A stretch of DNA of 64,000 bases from Dyadobacter jejuensis (GTDB lineage Bacteria; Bacteroidota; Bacteroidia; Cytophagales; Spirosomataceae). A program made the position numbers and the translations under genes. Below are positions 26,663 to 33,756 of this stretch, in pieces. Every line of letters begins with the position of its first letter. Position 1 is the first letter of the stretch. The notes beneath the pieces are model-generated. The model saw only the letters and a program-made list of their open reading frames with translations. It made no database searches and was not told the origin of the DNA. The DNA lies in contig NZ_QGDT01000003.1 of the NCBI RefSeq assembly GCF_003149085.1, positions 124,001 to 188,000 of the forward strand, read 5' to 3'.

Positions 26663-27231
26663 TCGTCTATAGTGACATGCTTCCAGTTTTCGCCAGAGCG
26701 TATCCGGTTAAGCTGCGTATGGGTGATGCCAAACTGTTTGGCTATCATCTTTAATCGATTATTATCGTTTTTAAGGAGTTTCTTGATGATTTTTACCTTG
26801 CTTTCGGTCAATTTATAGTTTTTGGTCCGTTTGGGGATCACCCGATTGATAAAAGCGGGATTTTCCTTATTATGCTCAATCATTTCCGCCTTAGTAACCC
26901 ATTTCAGGTTTTCGTAATAATTGTTTTGTTTTTCAAAATCTTTGTGGACTACAAAAGTGTGATTCTCCGTCTCTTTGTCCACAAAATGTTCGGCCACTAG
27001 TTTGTGCACATACCGATTAATGGTTTTTCCGCCACTAGCTCTAATGTTTAGGGATCGGTAGCCTTGTATCACCGAGCCTTTAATGATGCTCCCATCTTTG
27101 GGATTGTTCTGAAAACTTTTTAACCGACCATAATTAGAAATTTCATAATGGGGCGGGTTTTCCACGTCACCAAAATCAATTTTCTTCCATTTCTCGTTCC
27201 AGAAGCTTCTATTTAAGTTTGATTCGTTCAT
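26659..27231 (-). CDS. NUMOD4/HNH endonuclease with C-terminal helix-turn-helix
   Basis: A 190-residue protein with the layout of free-standing homing-type endonucleases. A NUMOD4 domain (EKWKKIDFG...HYEISNYGRLKSF, about 13-40) precedes an HNH region (VHKLVAEHFV..., then VVHKDFEKQNNYYENLKWVT, about 75-113) with His96, Asn103/104 and Asn108 in the expected pattern. A C-terminal DNA-binding segment follows (KLTESKVKIIKKLL...IAKQFGITHTQLNRI, about 140-177), resembling the Hin-type recombinase helix-turn-helix. It is not inside an intron or intein that I can see. Related genes are scattered in Bacteroidota. Whether it cuts DNA or acts as a regulator is not known. Confidence 0.8.
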   Translation of the reverse strand: MNESNLNRSFWNEKWKKIDFGDVENPPHYEISNYGRLKSFQNNPKDGSIIKGSVIQGYRSLNIRASGGKTINRYVHKLVAEHFVDKETENHTFVVHKDFEKQNNYYENLKWVTKAEMIEHNKENPAFINRVIPKRTKNYKLTESKVKIIKKLLKNDNNRLKMIAKQFGITHTQLNRIRSGENWKHVTIDD

Positions 27232-27268
27232 TTCTTACACTTGTTTTCTGATTAGATCTTAATTTTTA

Positions 27269-27304
27269 CTAAAAGTTACGTGAGCCTTCATCGTGAACTT
27301 TTAG
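27269..27304. promoter_or_regulatory. Palindrome in the divergent promoter region
   Basis: CTAAAAGTT (27269-27277) and AACTTTTAG (27296-27304) form a perfect 9-bp inverted repeat that extends by ACG/CGT with one bulged base, around a short loop. It sits between the divergent endonuclease (-) and CoA-binding protein (+) genes, where a terminator is not expected, so an operator or an endonuclease recognition site is a reasonable guess. Confidence 0.4.
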
Positions 27305-27348
27305 AGATGTGTTTTTTGTAATTAGTATATCCTATTTATTTATATGCT

Positions 27349-27708
27349 ATGAAACCAACCTTAATTATTGGTGCCACCTCAAACCCAAGCCGGTACGCCT
27401 ACGTGGCAGCACAAAGATTAAAATCTCATGCCCACCCTATATTTCTTATTGGACGTGAAAAGGCCACCCTATTTGGTGAAACAATTCATGCGACCAAAAT
27501 TCAATTTGGAAACGTAGACACCGTTACACTTTATATAAATCCTTCCAGACAATTAGAATATTATGAGTACATTATTTCGTTAAACCCTAAACGTGTCATT
27601 TTTAATCCTGGTACTGAAAACAAGGAGTTTCAACAGTTATTAATGGCTAAAAATATCGTACCAGTAGAAGCCTGTACGTTGGTAATGTTAGCCACCGGGC
27701 AATTTTAA
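27349..27708 (+). CDS. CoA-binding domain protein
   Basis: A 119-residue single-domain Rossmann protein of the CoA_binding_2 type. The N-terminal nucleotide-binding loop is LIIGATSNPSRYAY (about 4-17). The later strand-turn segments VDTVTLYINPSRQ and NPKRVIFNPGTENKEF (about 64-95) are the signature of the YccU-like family, which binds CoA without a catalytic partner. The ATG at 27349 is preceded by an AT-rich leader. It is a single gene, ended by a hairpin at 27738-27774. The biological role of this family is not established. Confidence 0.88.
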   Translation: MKPTLIIGATSNPSRYAYVAAQRLKSHAHPIFLIGREKATLFGETIHATKIQFGNVDTVTLYINPSRQLEYYEYIISLNPKRVIFNPGTENKEFQQLLMAKNIVPVEACTLVMLATGQF

Positions 27709-27737
27709 TAGTGGTGAGGAGAGTGAATTTTTAATAA

Positions 27738-27774
27738 TAACAGGAATGGAATCGGATTAATTTCATTCCTGTTA
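27738..27774. terminator. Bidirectional hairpin terminator
   Basis: TAACAGGAATG (27738-27748) pairs with CATTCCTGTTA (27764-27774), an 11-bp stem with a 15-nt loop. AAAATTT follows on the + side and an A/T-rich run precedes it on the other. It separates the convergent CoA-binding protein and fabH genes. Confidence 0.75.
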
Positions 27775-27790
27775 AAATTTGATGGTATTC

Positions 27791-28792
27791 TTACCATTGA
27801 ATGAGGGCTGAGGCCCACGTAAAGCCGCTGCCAAAGGCCGCCAGGCAAATCACATCGCCATCGTTAAGCTTCCCATCTTCCCAAGCTTCGGTAAGGGCAA
27901 TGGGAATAGAGGCTGCCGTGGTATTGCCAAATCGTTGGATATTATTGATGACCTGTTCGGAATGCAAGCCCATTTGTTGACGAACATATTCGCTTATGCG
28001 GATATTGGCTTGGTGAGGAACCAACAAACTGAGGTCTTTATGGGACATTCCGTTGGCGTCCAAGGCCTCATTGATAACTTCTCCAAAGCGCTGAATGGCA
28101 TGTTTAAAGACCGTGTTGCCATTCATATGCACATTAAACCCTCCCGCTTCCAATAGTTCTTTGGTAACGGGGCGGTCTGGACGGCTACTGCCTGGGTCGC
28201 GTACGTACAGCTCCTCGGCATAGCGGCCATCGGCATGCAGATGCGTAGAGATAATCCGATGTTCTGGGTCACTGCTGGCCTGTAGCACGGCTGCTCCGGC
28301 ACCATCGCCAAAGATCACCGCAGTGGATCGCCCGGCGGTACTTTTGTCGATCCAGGAGGATTGTATCTCTGAACCTACCACCAAGACGGTTTTATACAAC
28401 CCCGACTTAATGTACTGGTCGGCTAGGGATAGGGCATACACGAATCCAGAGCACTGTTGCCGAATATCGAATACGGGTATCGACTCTAGGCCAAGCTCCC
28501 TTTGCATCAAGAAGGCCGACCCAGGGAAAAAGTAATCCGGAGTTATAGTAGCATATACGATCATATCCACCTCCGAGGGCTCTAGTCCGGCACGTTCCAG
28601 TGCCTGGCGCGAGGCCGCCGTTGCCATACTCGAATTGGTGTCCTTGCCGTATTCAAAATACCTTCTTTCGCGTATTCCCGTTCTTTCTTGGATCCACTCA
28701 TCGGTGGTATCCATTATTTTTGTAAGGTCTTGATTGGTAACGATTTGGTCCGGTACATAATAACCCAGCCCGGTGATACGCGAAAATGTCAT
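27791..28792 (-). CDS. fabH: Beta-ketoacyl-ACP synthase III
   Basis: A 333-residue FabH. The catalytic triad is visible: C114 in DIRQQCSGFVYAL, His in LVPHQANIRI (about 258) and Asn in QRFGNTTAASIP (about 288). DTTDEWIQERTGIRERR (about 28-44) is the family N-terminal motif. The enzyme condenses acetyl-CoA (or branched acyl-CoA) with malonyl-ACP to start fatty acid elongation in the cytoplasm. Bacteroidota often have several paralogues, so a specialised role is possible. It follows purS at 34 bp on the same strand; accA is in the window but in a separate unit. Confidence 0.95.
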   Translation of the reverse strand: MTFSRITGLGYYVPDQIVTNQDLTKIMDTTDEWIQERTGIRERRYFEYGKDTNSSMATAASRQALERAGLEPSEVDMIVYATITPDYFFPGSAFLMQRELGLESIPVFDIRQQCSGFVYALSLADQYIKSGLYKTVLVVGSEIQSSWIDKSTAGRSTAVIFGDGAGAAVLQASSDPEHRIISTHLHADGRYAEELYVRDPGSSRPDRPVTKELLEAGGFNVHMNGNTVFKHAIQRFGEVINEALDANGMSHKDLSLLVPHQANIRISEYVRQQMGLHSEQVINNIQRFGNTTAASIPIALTEAWEDGKLNDGDVICLAAFGSGFTWASALIQW

Positions 28793-28826
28793 ATTAATAA
28801 TTTAAAGTCTGCTTATTCTTCTTCTC

Positions 28827-29078
28827 TTATACCAGTTTTAAGGTATAGGTAAACTCTTCCATGATCAGATTGGCTAGCAATTTCTGACAAGCCGTCTTCA
28901 CGATTTCATCCGCTTGTTCCTGTGTCTCTGTCTCCAAGGATAAAGTAACATGCTTGCCTATGCGAACATCGTTTACCTGGTCGATCTCCAGGTTATGTAA
29001 GCCCAGCATAACTGCCTTACCCTGTGGGTCAAGGATTTCTTTAATGGGCATGATGTCTATTTCAGCAATAAATTTCAT
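28827..29078 (-). CDS. purS: Phosphoribosylformylglycinamidine synthase subunit PurS
   Basis: The product is 83 residues from ATG 29078 (MKFIAEIDIMPIKEILDPQG), the conserved PurS start; an in-frame Met eight codons upstream lacks conservation. The DPQGKAVMLGLHNLEI and VNDVRIGKHV blocks are diagnostic of PurS. PurS bridges PurQ and the small PurL in the three-subunit enzyme that converts FGAR to FGAM in purine synthesis. Its presence implies that the organism uses this three-subunit form rather than the single large PurL, although purL and purQ are outside the window. fabH follows at 34 bp. Confidence 0.92.
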   Translation of the reverse strand: MKFIAEIDIMPIKEILDPQGKAVMLGLHNLEIDQVNDVRIGKHVTLSLETETQEQADEIVKTACQKLLANLIMEEFTYTLKLV

Positions 29079-29219
29079 ATTTAAAAAGGTATAATGATAC
29101 AAAAAATCTATTAAAAAGTATAATTAATTAAAGTTTAGGCGGGGTTTTATAGTTAAAAGTATTTTGCCTACTCTAAATAATGCGCAAAAATGCAATAAAA
29201 ACTCTTTGATACCAATGGA

Positions 29220-29921
29220 TTAATTTTTTTTAATTGTATTGTTCCAAAGAGAAAGTAGCAAATAGTATAGAATAATAATGGGAATGGCCTGCACCTGCAG
29301 CAGGATCAATAATAGGGCCGAGCCGCCTATTAAAAGATACCTGGCCTGATTGGTGCTCCATCCGAATGATTTGAATTTAAGGGCTATAAGTGGTATTTCG
29401 GCTACCAATAAATAAGACATCAAACCGGTAAATAAGAGCAGGTTTCTGGTGTTTAGGATAAACGCGCTAACTTCAGGTGATGCCGATTCAAGAATAATGG
29501 GAAGCGAGGCTATCAATATTCCATTGGCTGGAGTAGGCAGCCCTATAAAACCTTGGCTTTGGCGCGGGTCGTTATTGAACTTGGCCAGCCGCAGGGCTGA
29601 GAAGATCGCAATGGTAAAGGCTGGGTAGGCCATCCATATATCCCGTAATTCGGGGATGCTCTTCATGAGTAATTGAAAGACAATGATAGATGGTAGCAGC
29701 CCAAAAGTGACCATGTCGGCCAGGGAGTCCAGATCGCGCCCGATAGGGGAGCTAACTCCCAAAAGACGCGCAGCAAAGCCGTCAAAAAAATCAAAAATGA
29801 GCGCTAAAGCAATTAGTACACAGGATAGCAGCAAATTGCCATGAAAGGCCTCGACGACGCCTATGCATCCACAAAGTAAATTGCTACAGGTTAAGGCATT
29901 GGGTATATGCTTTCTGATCAT
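29220..29921 (-). CDS. pssA: CDP-diacylglycerol--serine O-phosphatidyltransferase
   Basis: The product is about 233 residues from ATG 29921 (MIRKHIPNALTCSNLLCG), matching the family start; the longer ATG 29930 adds three residues. The CDP-alcohol phosphatidyltransferase motif is present as D-G-F-A-A-R-(x8)-G-R-D-L-D-S-L-A-D (about 45-70), embedded in a multi-pass membrane protein of about six segments. It makes phosphatidylserine from CDP-diacylglycerol and serine at the inner membrane, the precursor of phosphatidylethanolamine. It lies 36 bp downstream of an MBL-fold hydrolase gene on the same strand. Confidence 0.92.
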   Translation of the reverse strand: MIRKHIPNALTCSNLLCGCIGVVEAFHGNLLLSCVLIALALIFDFFDGFAARLLGVSSPIGRDLDSLADMVTFGLLPSIIVFQLLMKSIPELRDIWMAYPAFTIAIFSALRLAKFNNDPRQSQGFIGLPTPANGILIASLPIILESASPEVSAFILNTRNLLLFTGLMSYLLVAEIPLIALKFKSFGWSTNQARYLLIGGSALLLILLQVQAIPIIILYYLLLSLWNNTIKKN

Positions 29922-29957
29922 TAGAAACAAGGGGTGGAGTGGAGGTGAGGGCAGAAA

Positions 29958-30596
29958 TTATTTTAAAAATGGATTGTGTTTTTTCTCGAAACCAATTGTA
30001 GTCGGTTCCATATGCCCGGCGTAAACGGTATAGTCGTCGGGGAGGGTAAAGAGTTGCTTTCTGATGCTCATTAACAGCGTGTTCATGTCGCCACCAGGCA
30101 GGTCGGTGCGTCCTATACTTTGCCTAAAGAGTACATCACCTCCTATTACCGTGTGGCTGGGATGATCTATAAAGGCCACGTGCCCAGGAGCATGCCCAGG
30201 TACAAAGCGTACCTCTAGGCGGGTATTACCAAAGGCTACTTCTTCGCCGATCTCCAGATATGCATCGATGGAAGGCTCATCGAATTGGGCGAAACCATAA
30301 TTGGAGGCATAGGTCTTTACTGCCCTCAACAGGGGTTCATCGTCGCGATGAAGCAAAAATGGAATGTTGTATTTCGCCTTTACGGCCGCAACGCCCAGTA
30401 CGTGGTCGATATGAGCATGGGTATTGATTATCTGTTGAGGTATTAGCTGGTGGTCGGTGATGAAACTATACAGCGTTTCAAACTCCTTTTTATCATAACA
30501 TCCCGGATCCACTATAACGGCCTGCTGGGTCTCATCATAAAGAACATAGGTGTTTTCGCCAAAGGGGTTGAAAGTGAAAGATTGTATGGAAAGCAT
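29958..30596 (-). CDS. MBL-fold metallo-hydrolase (glyoxalase II-like)
   Basis: A 212-residue metallo-beta-lactamase-fold hydrolase. The metal-binding motif is T-H60-A-H62-I-D64-H65, further ligands lie in VPGHAPGHVAF (about 134-144), and GGDVLFRQSIGRTDLPGG (about 153-170) and YAGHMEPT complete the glyoxalase II-like signature. These small cytoplasmic proteins hydrolyse thioesters of the hydroxyacylglutathione or bacillithiol type or related esters; the actual substrate is not inferable. The gene precedes pssA on the minus strand at about 36 bp and follows a lipoprotein gene at 27 bp. Confidence 0.9.
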   Translation of the reverse strand: MLSIQSFTFNPFGENTYVLYDETQQAVIVDPGCYDKKEFETLYSFITDHQLIPQQIINTHAHIDHVLGVAAVKAKYNIPFLLHRDDEPLLRAVKTYASNYGFAQFDEPSIDAYLEIGEEVAFGNTRLEVRFVPGHAPGHVAFIDHPSHTVIGGDVLFRQSIGRTDLPGGDMNTLLMSIRKQLFTLPDDYTVYAGHMEPTTIGFEKKHNPFLK

Positions 30597-30623
30597 AAAT
30601 ATGGTATGGTTTATAGGGTCTTG

Positions 30624-31349
30624 TTATTCGATACTCGAACGAATATCGATCCTGAGCCTGTCAAAATAGAGACTGGTAATATCGGCATAGTCTGAGTCAA
30701 CGGCTATCAATAGCCAGGTTTCCCCCGAGGAGTTGGTCATAAAGGATAGGGGAGTCGGTAAGCTACGCTCTACCAGATGATACTCCTTTAGGGCCAAACT
30801 ATTCGAGATATCTCCTAGGATTTTGAATCGGTCGTTTTCCTGAGATGGCGCTCCCATATCGACATTGAGGCGATAGAATCCTTCCAGAGTGGCGGTGTCG
30901 GGGGCTACAGTAGAAGTTCCTGCCTTGAGATATACCATAGTAGCAGGCGACCCTTTGGTATTGACGCTATCGGCAAAAATATTGCTCGCCATGGTAAGGG
31001 CTACTGTTAACTCATAAGCCGCAGAGGGTTTTAGCCCACTTATCTTCTTGCTTAGGTACATGGTTGCTCCGTCTCCCAAATTAGTACAACTCAAATATAA
31101 CCCATAGCTGGTAGTATCCAAAGGGGCGGGCAATAGGGCGGAGCCATTGCGCCACTTGATCAACGCCGTGTCGCTGTCGGTACGGTAATTGGCCAATCCG
31201 ACTACCCAGTCGTCTTCGCTGGCATCGAACTCCGAGTCGATGGTCGTGATGGCCACTTTTTTTTCCTGTGACTCGCAGGCGGTCAAGAGGAGTAGTGCTA
31301 ATAAAATTGATCCCCAAAATGCTTTGAGGTAGATGGTCGATTGATGCAT
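30624..31349 (-). CDS. Lipoprotein of unknown function
   Basis: A 241-residue protein with a lipoprotein signal peptide ending in the lipobox L-L-T-A-C25, so it should be lipid-anchored in the outer or inner membrane. The mature part is beta-rich (for example TMYLSKKISGLKPSAAYELTV, about 116-135, a fibronectin/jelly-roll-like pattern) and ends in LYFDRLRIDIRSS. I do not recognise a named domain. It starts 2 bp before the end of the upstream methylase gene spacing (stop at 31352), so the two are probably co-transcribed. Confidence 0.65.
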   Translation of the reverse strand: MHQSTIYLKAFWGSILLALLLLTACESQEKKVAITTIDSEFDASEDDWVVGLANYRTDSDTALIKWRNGSALLPAPLDTTSYGLYLSCTNLGDGATMYLSKKISGLKPSAAYELTVALTMASNIFADSVNTKGSPATMVYLKAGTSTVAPDTATLEGFYRLNVDMGAPSQENDRFKILGDISNSLALKEYHLVERSLPTPLSFMTNSSGETWLLIAVDSDYADITSLYFDRLRIDIRSSIE

Positions 31350-31351
31350 GC

Positions 31352-32077
31352 TTAGTAGGTACTCAATAGGAATATGGTAGGTTGTTTATGGAGTTCGGGG
31401 ACGTTTTTCTTCCAATCTTTTACCGCCATGGTTCGTATGAATTCGTCGGGTGCGGTAAGGTTGGAGGCGATACAAAGACGACTATTGGGAGCTGCCGTAT
31501 CTAAAATGGCTGCCAATAATTGGTTATTTCGAAAGGGTGTTTCCATGAATATTTGTGTTTGGCCACGCTGTGCCGACTCTTTTTCGAGCTGTTTTATCAC
31601 TGTTTTGCGTTCGGCCTTGTCGATGGGGAGGTATCCATGAAAGGCGAAAGATTGGCCATTCATGCCTGAGCCCATTAGGGCCAGTAGAATCGACGATGGC
31701 CCTACCAATGGTTTTACGGTGTAGCCCAATTGGTGAGCCATTTCTACGGCTACTGCGCCTGGATCGGCCACCCCAGGGCAGCCCGCTTCAGAAATAATTC
31801 CTGCCGAACCCTTTAGGTTTTGCAAACGTTCCCAGGTGATTTGTGAAGGTGTTTTTTTGTCTAGCTCCCAAAATTCTAATTGATCAATCACTTTTCCTAA
31901 CCTCAAACTGCTGATAAAGCGCCTTGCCGTCCTTAGATTTTCGACGAAAAATATGTCAATATTTTTGATGACTTCGGATACTTCAGCTGGTAATACGCCG
32001 CTGGCGGTGTCGGCCGCTAGGACAGTTGGGATTAGGTATATGGTGGGTACGTTGGGTTGCATGTGGTGGTGATTCAA
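31352..32077 (-). CDS. RsmI-like SAM-dependent methyltransferase (tetrapyrrole methylase fold)
   Basis: A 241-residue protein of the tetrapyrrole-methylase superfamily, closest in motif to RsmI: IFFVENLRTARRF (about 48-60), ISEAGCPGVADPGA (about 94-107, the SAM loop; RsmI has SDAGTPGISDPG) and VGPSSILLALMGSG (about 120-133). RsmI proper methylates C1402 of 16S rRNA on the ribose; this Bacteroidota form is shorter at its C-terminus and may be a paralogue. Alternative starts at M1 or M6 (MQPNVPT) are both possible. It is first in a minus-strand run with the lipoprotein, MBL hydrolase and pssA. Confidence 0.82.
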   Translation of the reverse strand: MNHHHMQPNVPTIYLIPTVLAADTASGVLPAEVSEVIKNIDIFFVENLRTARRFISSLRLGKVIDQLEFWELDKKTPSQITWERLQNLKGSAGIISEAGCPGVADPGAVAVEMAHQLGYTVKPLVGPSSILLALMGSGMNGQSFAFHGYLPIDKAERKTVIKQLEKESAQRGQTQIFMETPFRNNQLLAAILDTAAPNSRLCIASNLTAPDEFIRTMAVKDWKKNVPELHKQPTIFLLSTY

Positions 32078-32150
32078 AAAAATAATAAGTCTCGATTTCC
32101 AACCATATTATTTGGAGGATGGTCTTCAATAAAAACGCAAAGTTAAGGCT

Positions 32151-32579
32151 ATGAAAACAGTATTATATATATACTTGCTATTATTATTGGTATCAGGGTG
32201 TAAAAAGGAGGACGCAGCAACCGAACAATCGGTGCTCAACGTACTAGTTGGGCGATGGGAGTTAATAGAACAACAACAGGGGGTGTTGGGCAATGCCTCG
32301 TGGCGTCCCGTACAGGCAGCGGATAGGCAAGTGATAGCCTTTAGGCAGGATGGGGTCTTGTTGGACAGCACAGGCGTACCCTTATGCTGTACGGCACGAG
32401 CCTACATTATCAACGGGCAGCTTTTTAAAATAATCCCTGAAGAATCGCTTCTTGTCAATTCAAATTGTGATCTGGTAGATTGTACCTTCTGCGCCGTTTA
32501 TGAGCTGGAGCTACAAGCCGAGGAGTTCACGATGACCCGCTGCAGTGGACCCAAGGAAAAATACCGCCGACTACCGTAA
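32151..32579 (+). CDS. Small lipoprotein of unknown function
   Basis: A 142-residue lipoprotein with the lipobox L-V-S-G-C17 after a hydrophobic leader. The mature part contains WELIEQQQG and a later Cys cluster (CC at about 83-84, then C106, C110, C113 and C130) that could form disulfides in the periplasm. It resembles the lipocalin-like lipoproteins of Bacteroidota (VGRWELIE is a typical first strand), but I would not assign a ligand. The end of the gene forms one arm of a hairpin terminator (32555-32601). Confidence 0.62.
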   Translation: MKTVLYIYLLLLLVSGCKKEDAATEQSVLNVLVGRWELIEQQQGVLGNASWRPVQAADRQVIAFRQDGVLLDSTGVPLCCTARAYIINGQLFKIIPEESLLVNSNCDLVDCTFCAVYELELQAEEFTMTRCSGPKEKYRRLP

Positions 32580-32601
32580 TGGTGGCCAACGGTATTTTTC
32601 C
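32555..32601. terminator. Bidirectional hairpin overlapping a coding end
   Basis: GGAAAAATACCG (32555-32566) pairs perfectly with CGGTATTTTTCC (32590-32601). The left arm lies inside the last codons of the lipoprotein gene and the right arm ends 2 bases before the stop codon of the convergent alpha/beta hydrolase gene. Confidence 0.7.
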
Positions 32602-32603
32602 TA

Positions 32604-33368
32604 TTATTTTAAAATTCCGAGAAGTTCCTTTAAAAATTGTTGAGGTTGTTCAGCATGAATCCAATGGCCTGAGTGAGGTACAGTGATTACCTGTGCGGCC
32701 GGGAATTGTTGTTGGATGGCCGGGATATCTTCGTCCAAAATATAATCAGAATTTCCTCCTCTAATAAAGTAGGTAGGGGCCGTTACGACGGGGCCGGTGA
32801 TGGCTTGGCCCACATTGGGCATGTCTTTGGTGAGAACCGGTAAGTTAAACCGCCAGGCGAAAGTATTCTCTTCGGTGCGGTATAGGTTTTTCAGTAAAAA
32901 CTGCCGGACGCCCAGGTTCGATTCGTACTCGGCCAGCTGCCGGTCTGCATCTTGGCGATTATTCACAGAACTTAAGTCGATGTGATTGAGCCCCTCCAGT
33001 AAGCGTTGATGATGAATCGGGTACTGCTTAGGGCCGATATCGACCACCACTAGCTTGGACAGGCTCTCAGGATGCTGTACGGCATATTGCATGACCGTTT
33101 TTCCGCCCATGGAATGACCTATCAATATTGGTTTTACCAGATTATGATCCGTAATAAATGTGTTCAGGTCGTCGGCAAAGCTCTTATAATCCATGGAGTC
33201 TCGATGCGGAGATCGGCCATGGTTGCGTTGATCCACCAAATAGACCTGAAACCCGGCATCGGCCAAATTCTTCCCCATGGTAAGCCAATTGTCCAGAAAT
33301 CCGAACACCCCATGCAAAATTAGGAGTTGGGGACCGCTATCCCCTATTTTTTTAAAATTTAGTTTCAT
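32604..33368 (-). CDS. Alpha/beta hydrolase (YbfF-like esterase)
   Basis: A 254-residue alpha/beta hydrolase. The oxyanion HG pair is in LILHGVFGFLDNW (about 16-28), the nucleophile elbow is G-H-S86-M-G-G, and the catalytic His lies in PHSGHWIHAEQPQQF near the C-terminus. The DQRNHGRS segment (about 46-53) is typical of the YbfF/esterase group acting on acyl esters or thioesters. The start ATG 33368 gives a family-like N-terminus. It appears to be a single gene ended by the hairpin at 32555-32601. Confidence 0.87.
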   Translation of the reverse strand: MKLNFKKIGDSGPQLLILHGVFGFLDNWLTMGKNLADAGFQVYLVDQRNHGRSPHRDSMDYKSFADDLNTFITDHNLVKPILIGHSMGGKTVMQYAVQHPESLSKLVVVDIGPKQYPIHHQRLLEGLNHIDLSSVNNRQDADRQLAEYESNLGVRQFLLKNLYRTEENTFAWRFNLPVLTKDMPNVGQAITGPVVTAPTYFIRGGNSDYILDEDIPAIQQQFPAAQVITVPHSGHWIHAEQPQQFLKELLGILK

Positions 33369-33756
33369 GATTTAGCCCTAGTCAAAATGAAAGAATCGTT
33401 GTCTTATGATTTATTATTTTCGAATTAATTCAACCCTTTTATTGCAAAATAACTAAGCTATGGCCAAAAAGGTTGATTTCCTTGTAAAATATTCGAAAAT
33501 CATAAAGAGAAATGGGCTATTGGTATCTAATAATTTAACAATATAATAATCTTGGAAAATATGTTAAAAATGATAGTCTGATGGGTTAAAACAAAGATAA
33601 TCAAAATGTTATATTATGGTTACTAGTATTTTATCAGGAAAGAAGTTGTTGTTTGTGAACTTAAAATCCACTTATTTTGCACCGGTATCAGTTTTTATCA
33701 TCCTTTAACAGAAGATGAACCTCACTGTTCTATTTTTAAACAAATCAACTAATTTT
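33369..33756. other. AT-rich intergenic region upstream of the TonB receptor
   Basis: These 388 bases contain no ORF of note. The last part holds a candidate promoter (33649-33679) and a leader of about 70 bases before the receptor ATG. No further structure was found. Confidence 0.5.
33649..33679 (+). promoter_or_regulatory. Candidate promoter of the TonB-dependent receptor gene
   Basis: TTG (33649-33651) followed after 20 bases by TTATTTTG (33672-33679) resembles the Bacteroidota TTG-N19-TAnnTTTG promoter with one mismatch in the -7 element. Transcription would start about 70 bases before the chosen ATG. Confidence 0.35.
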
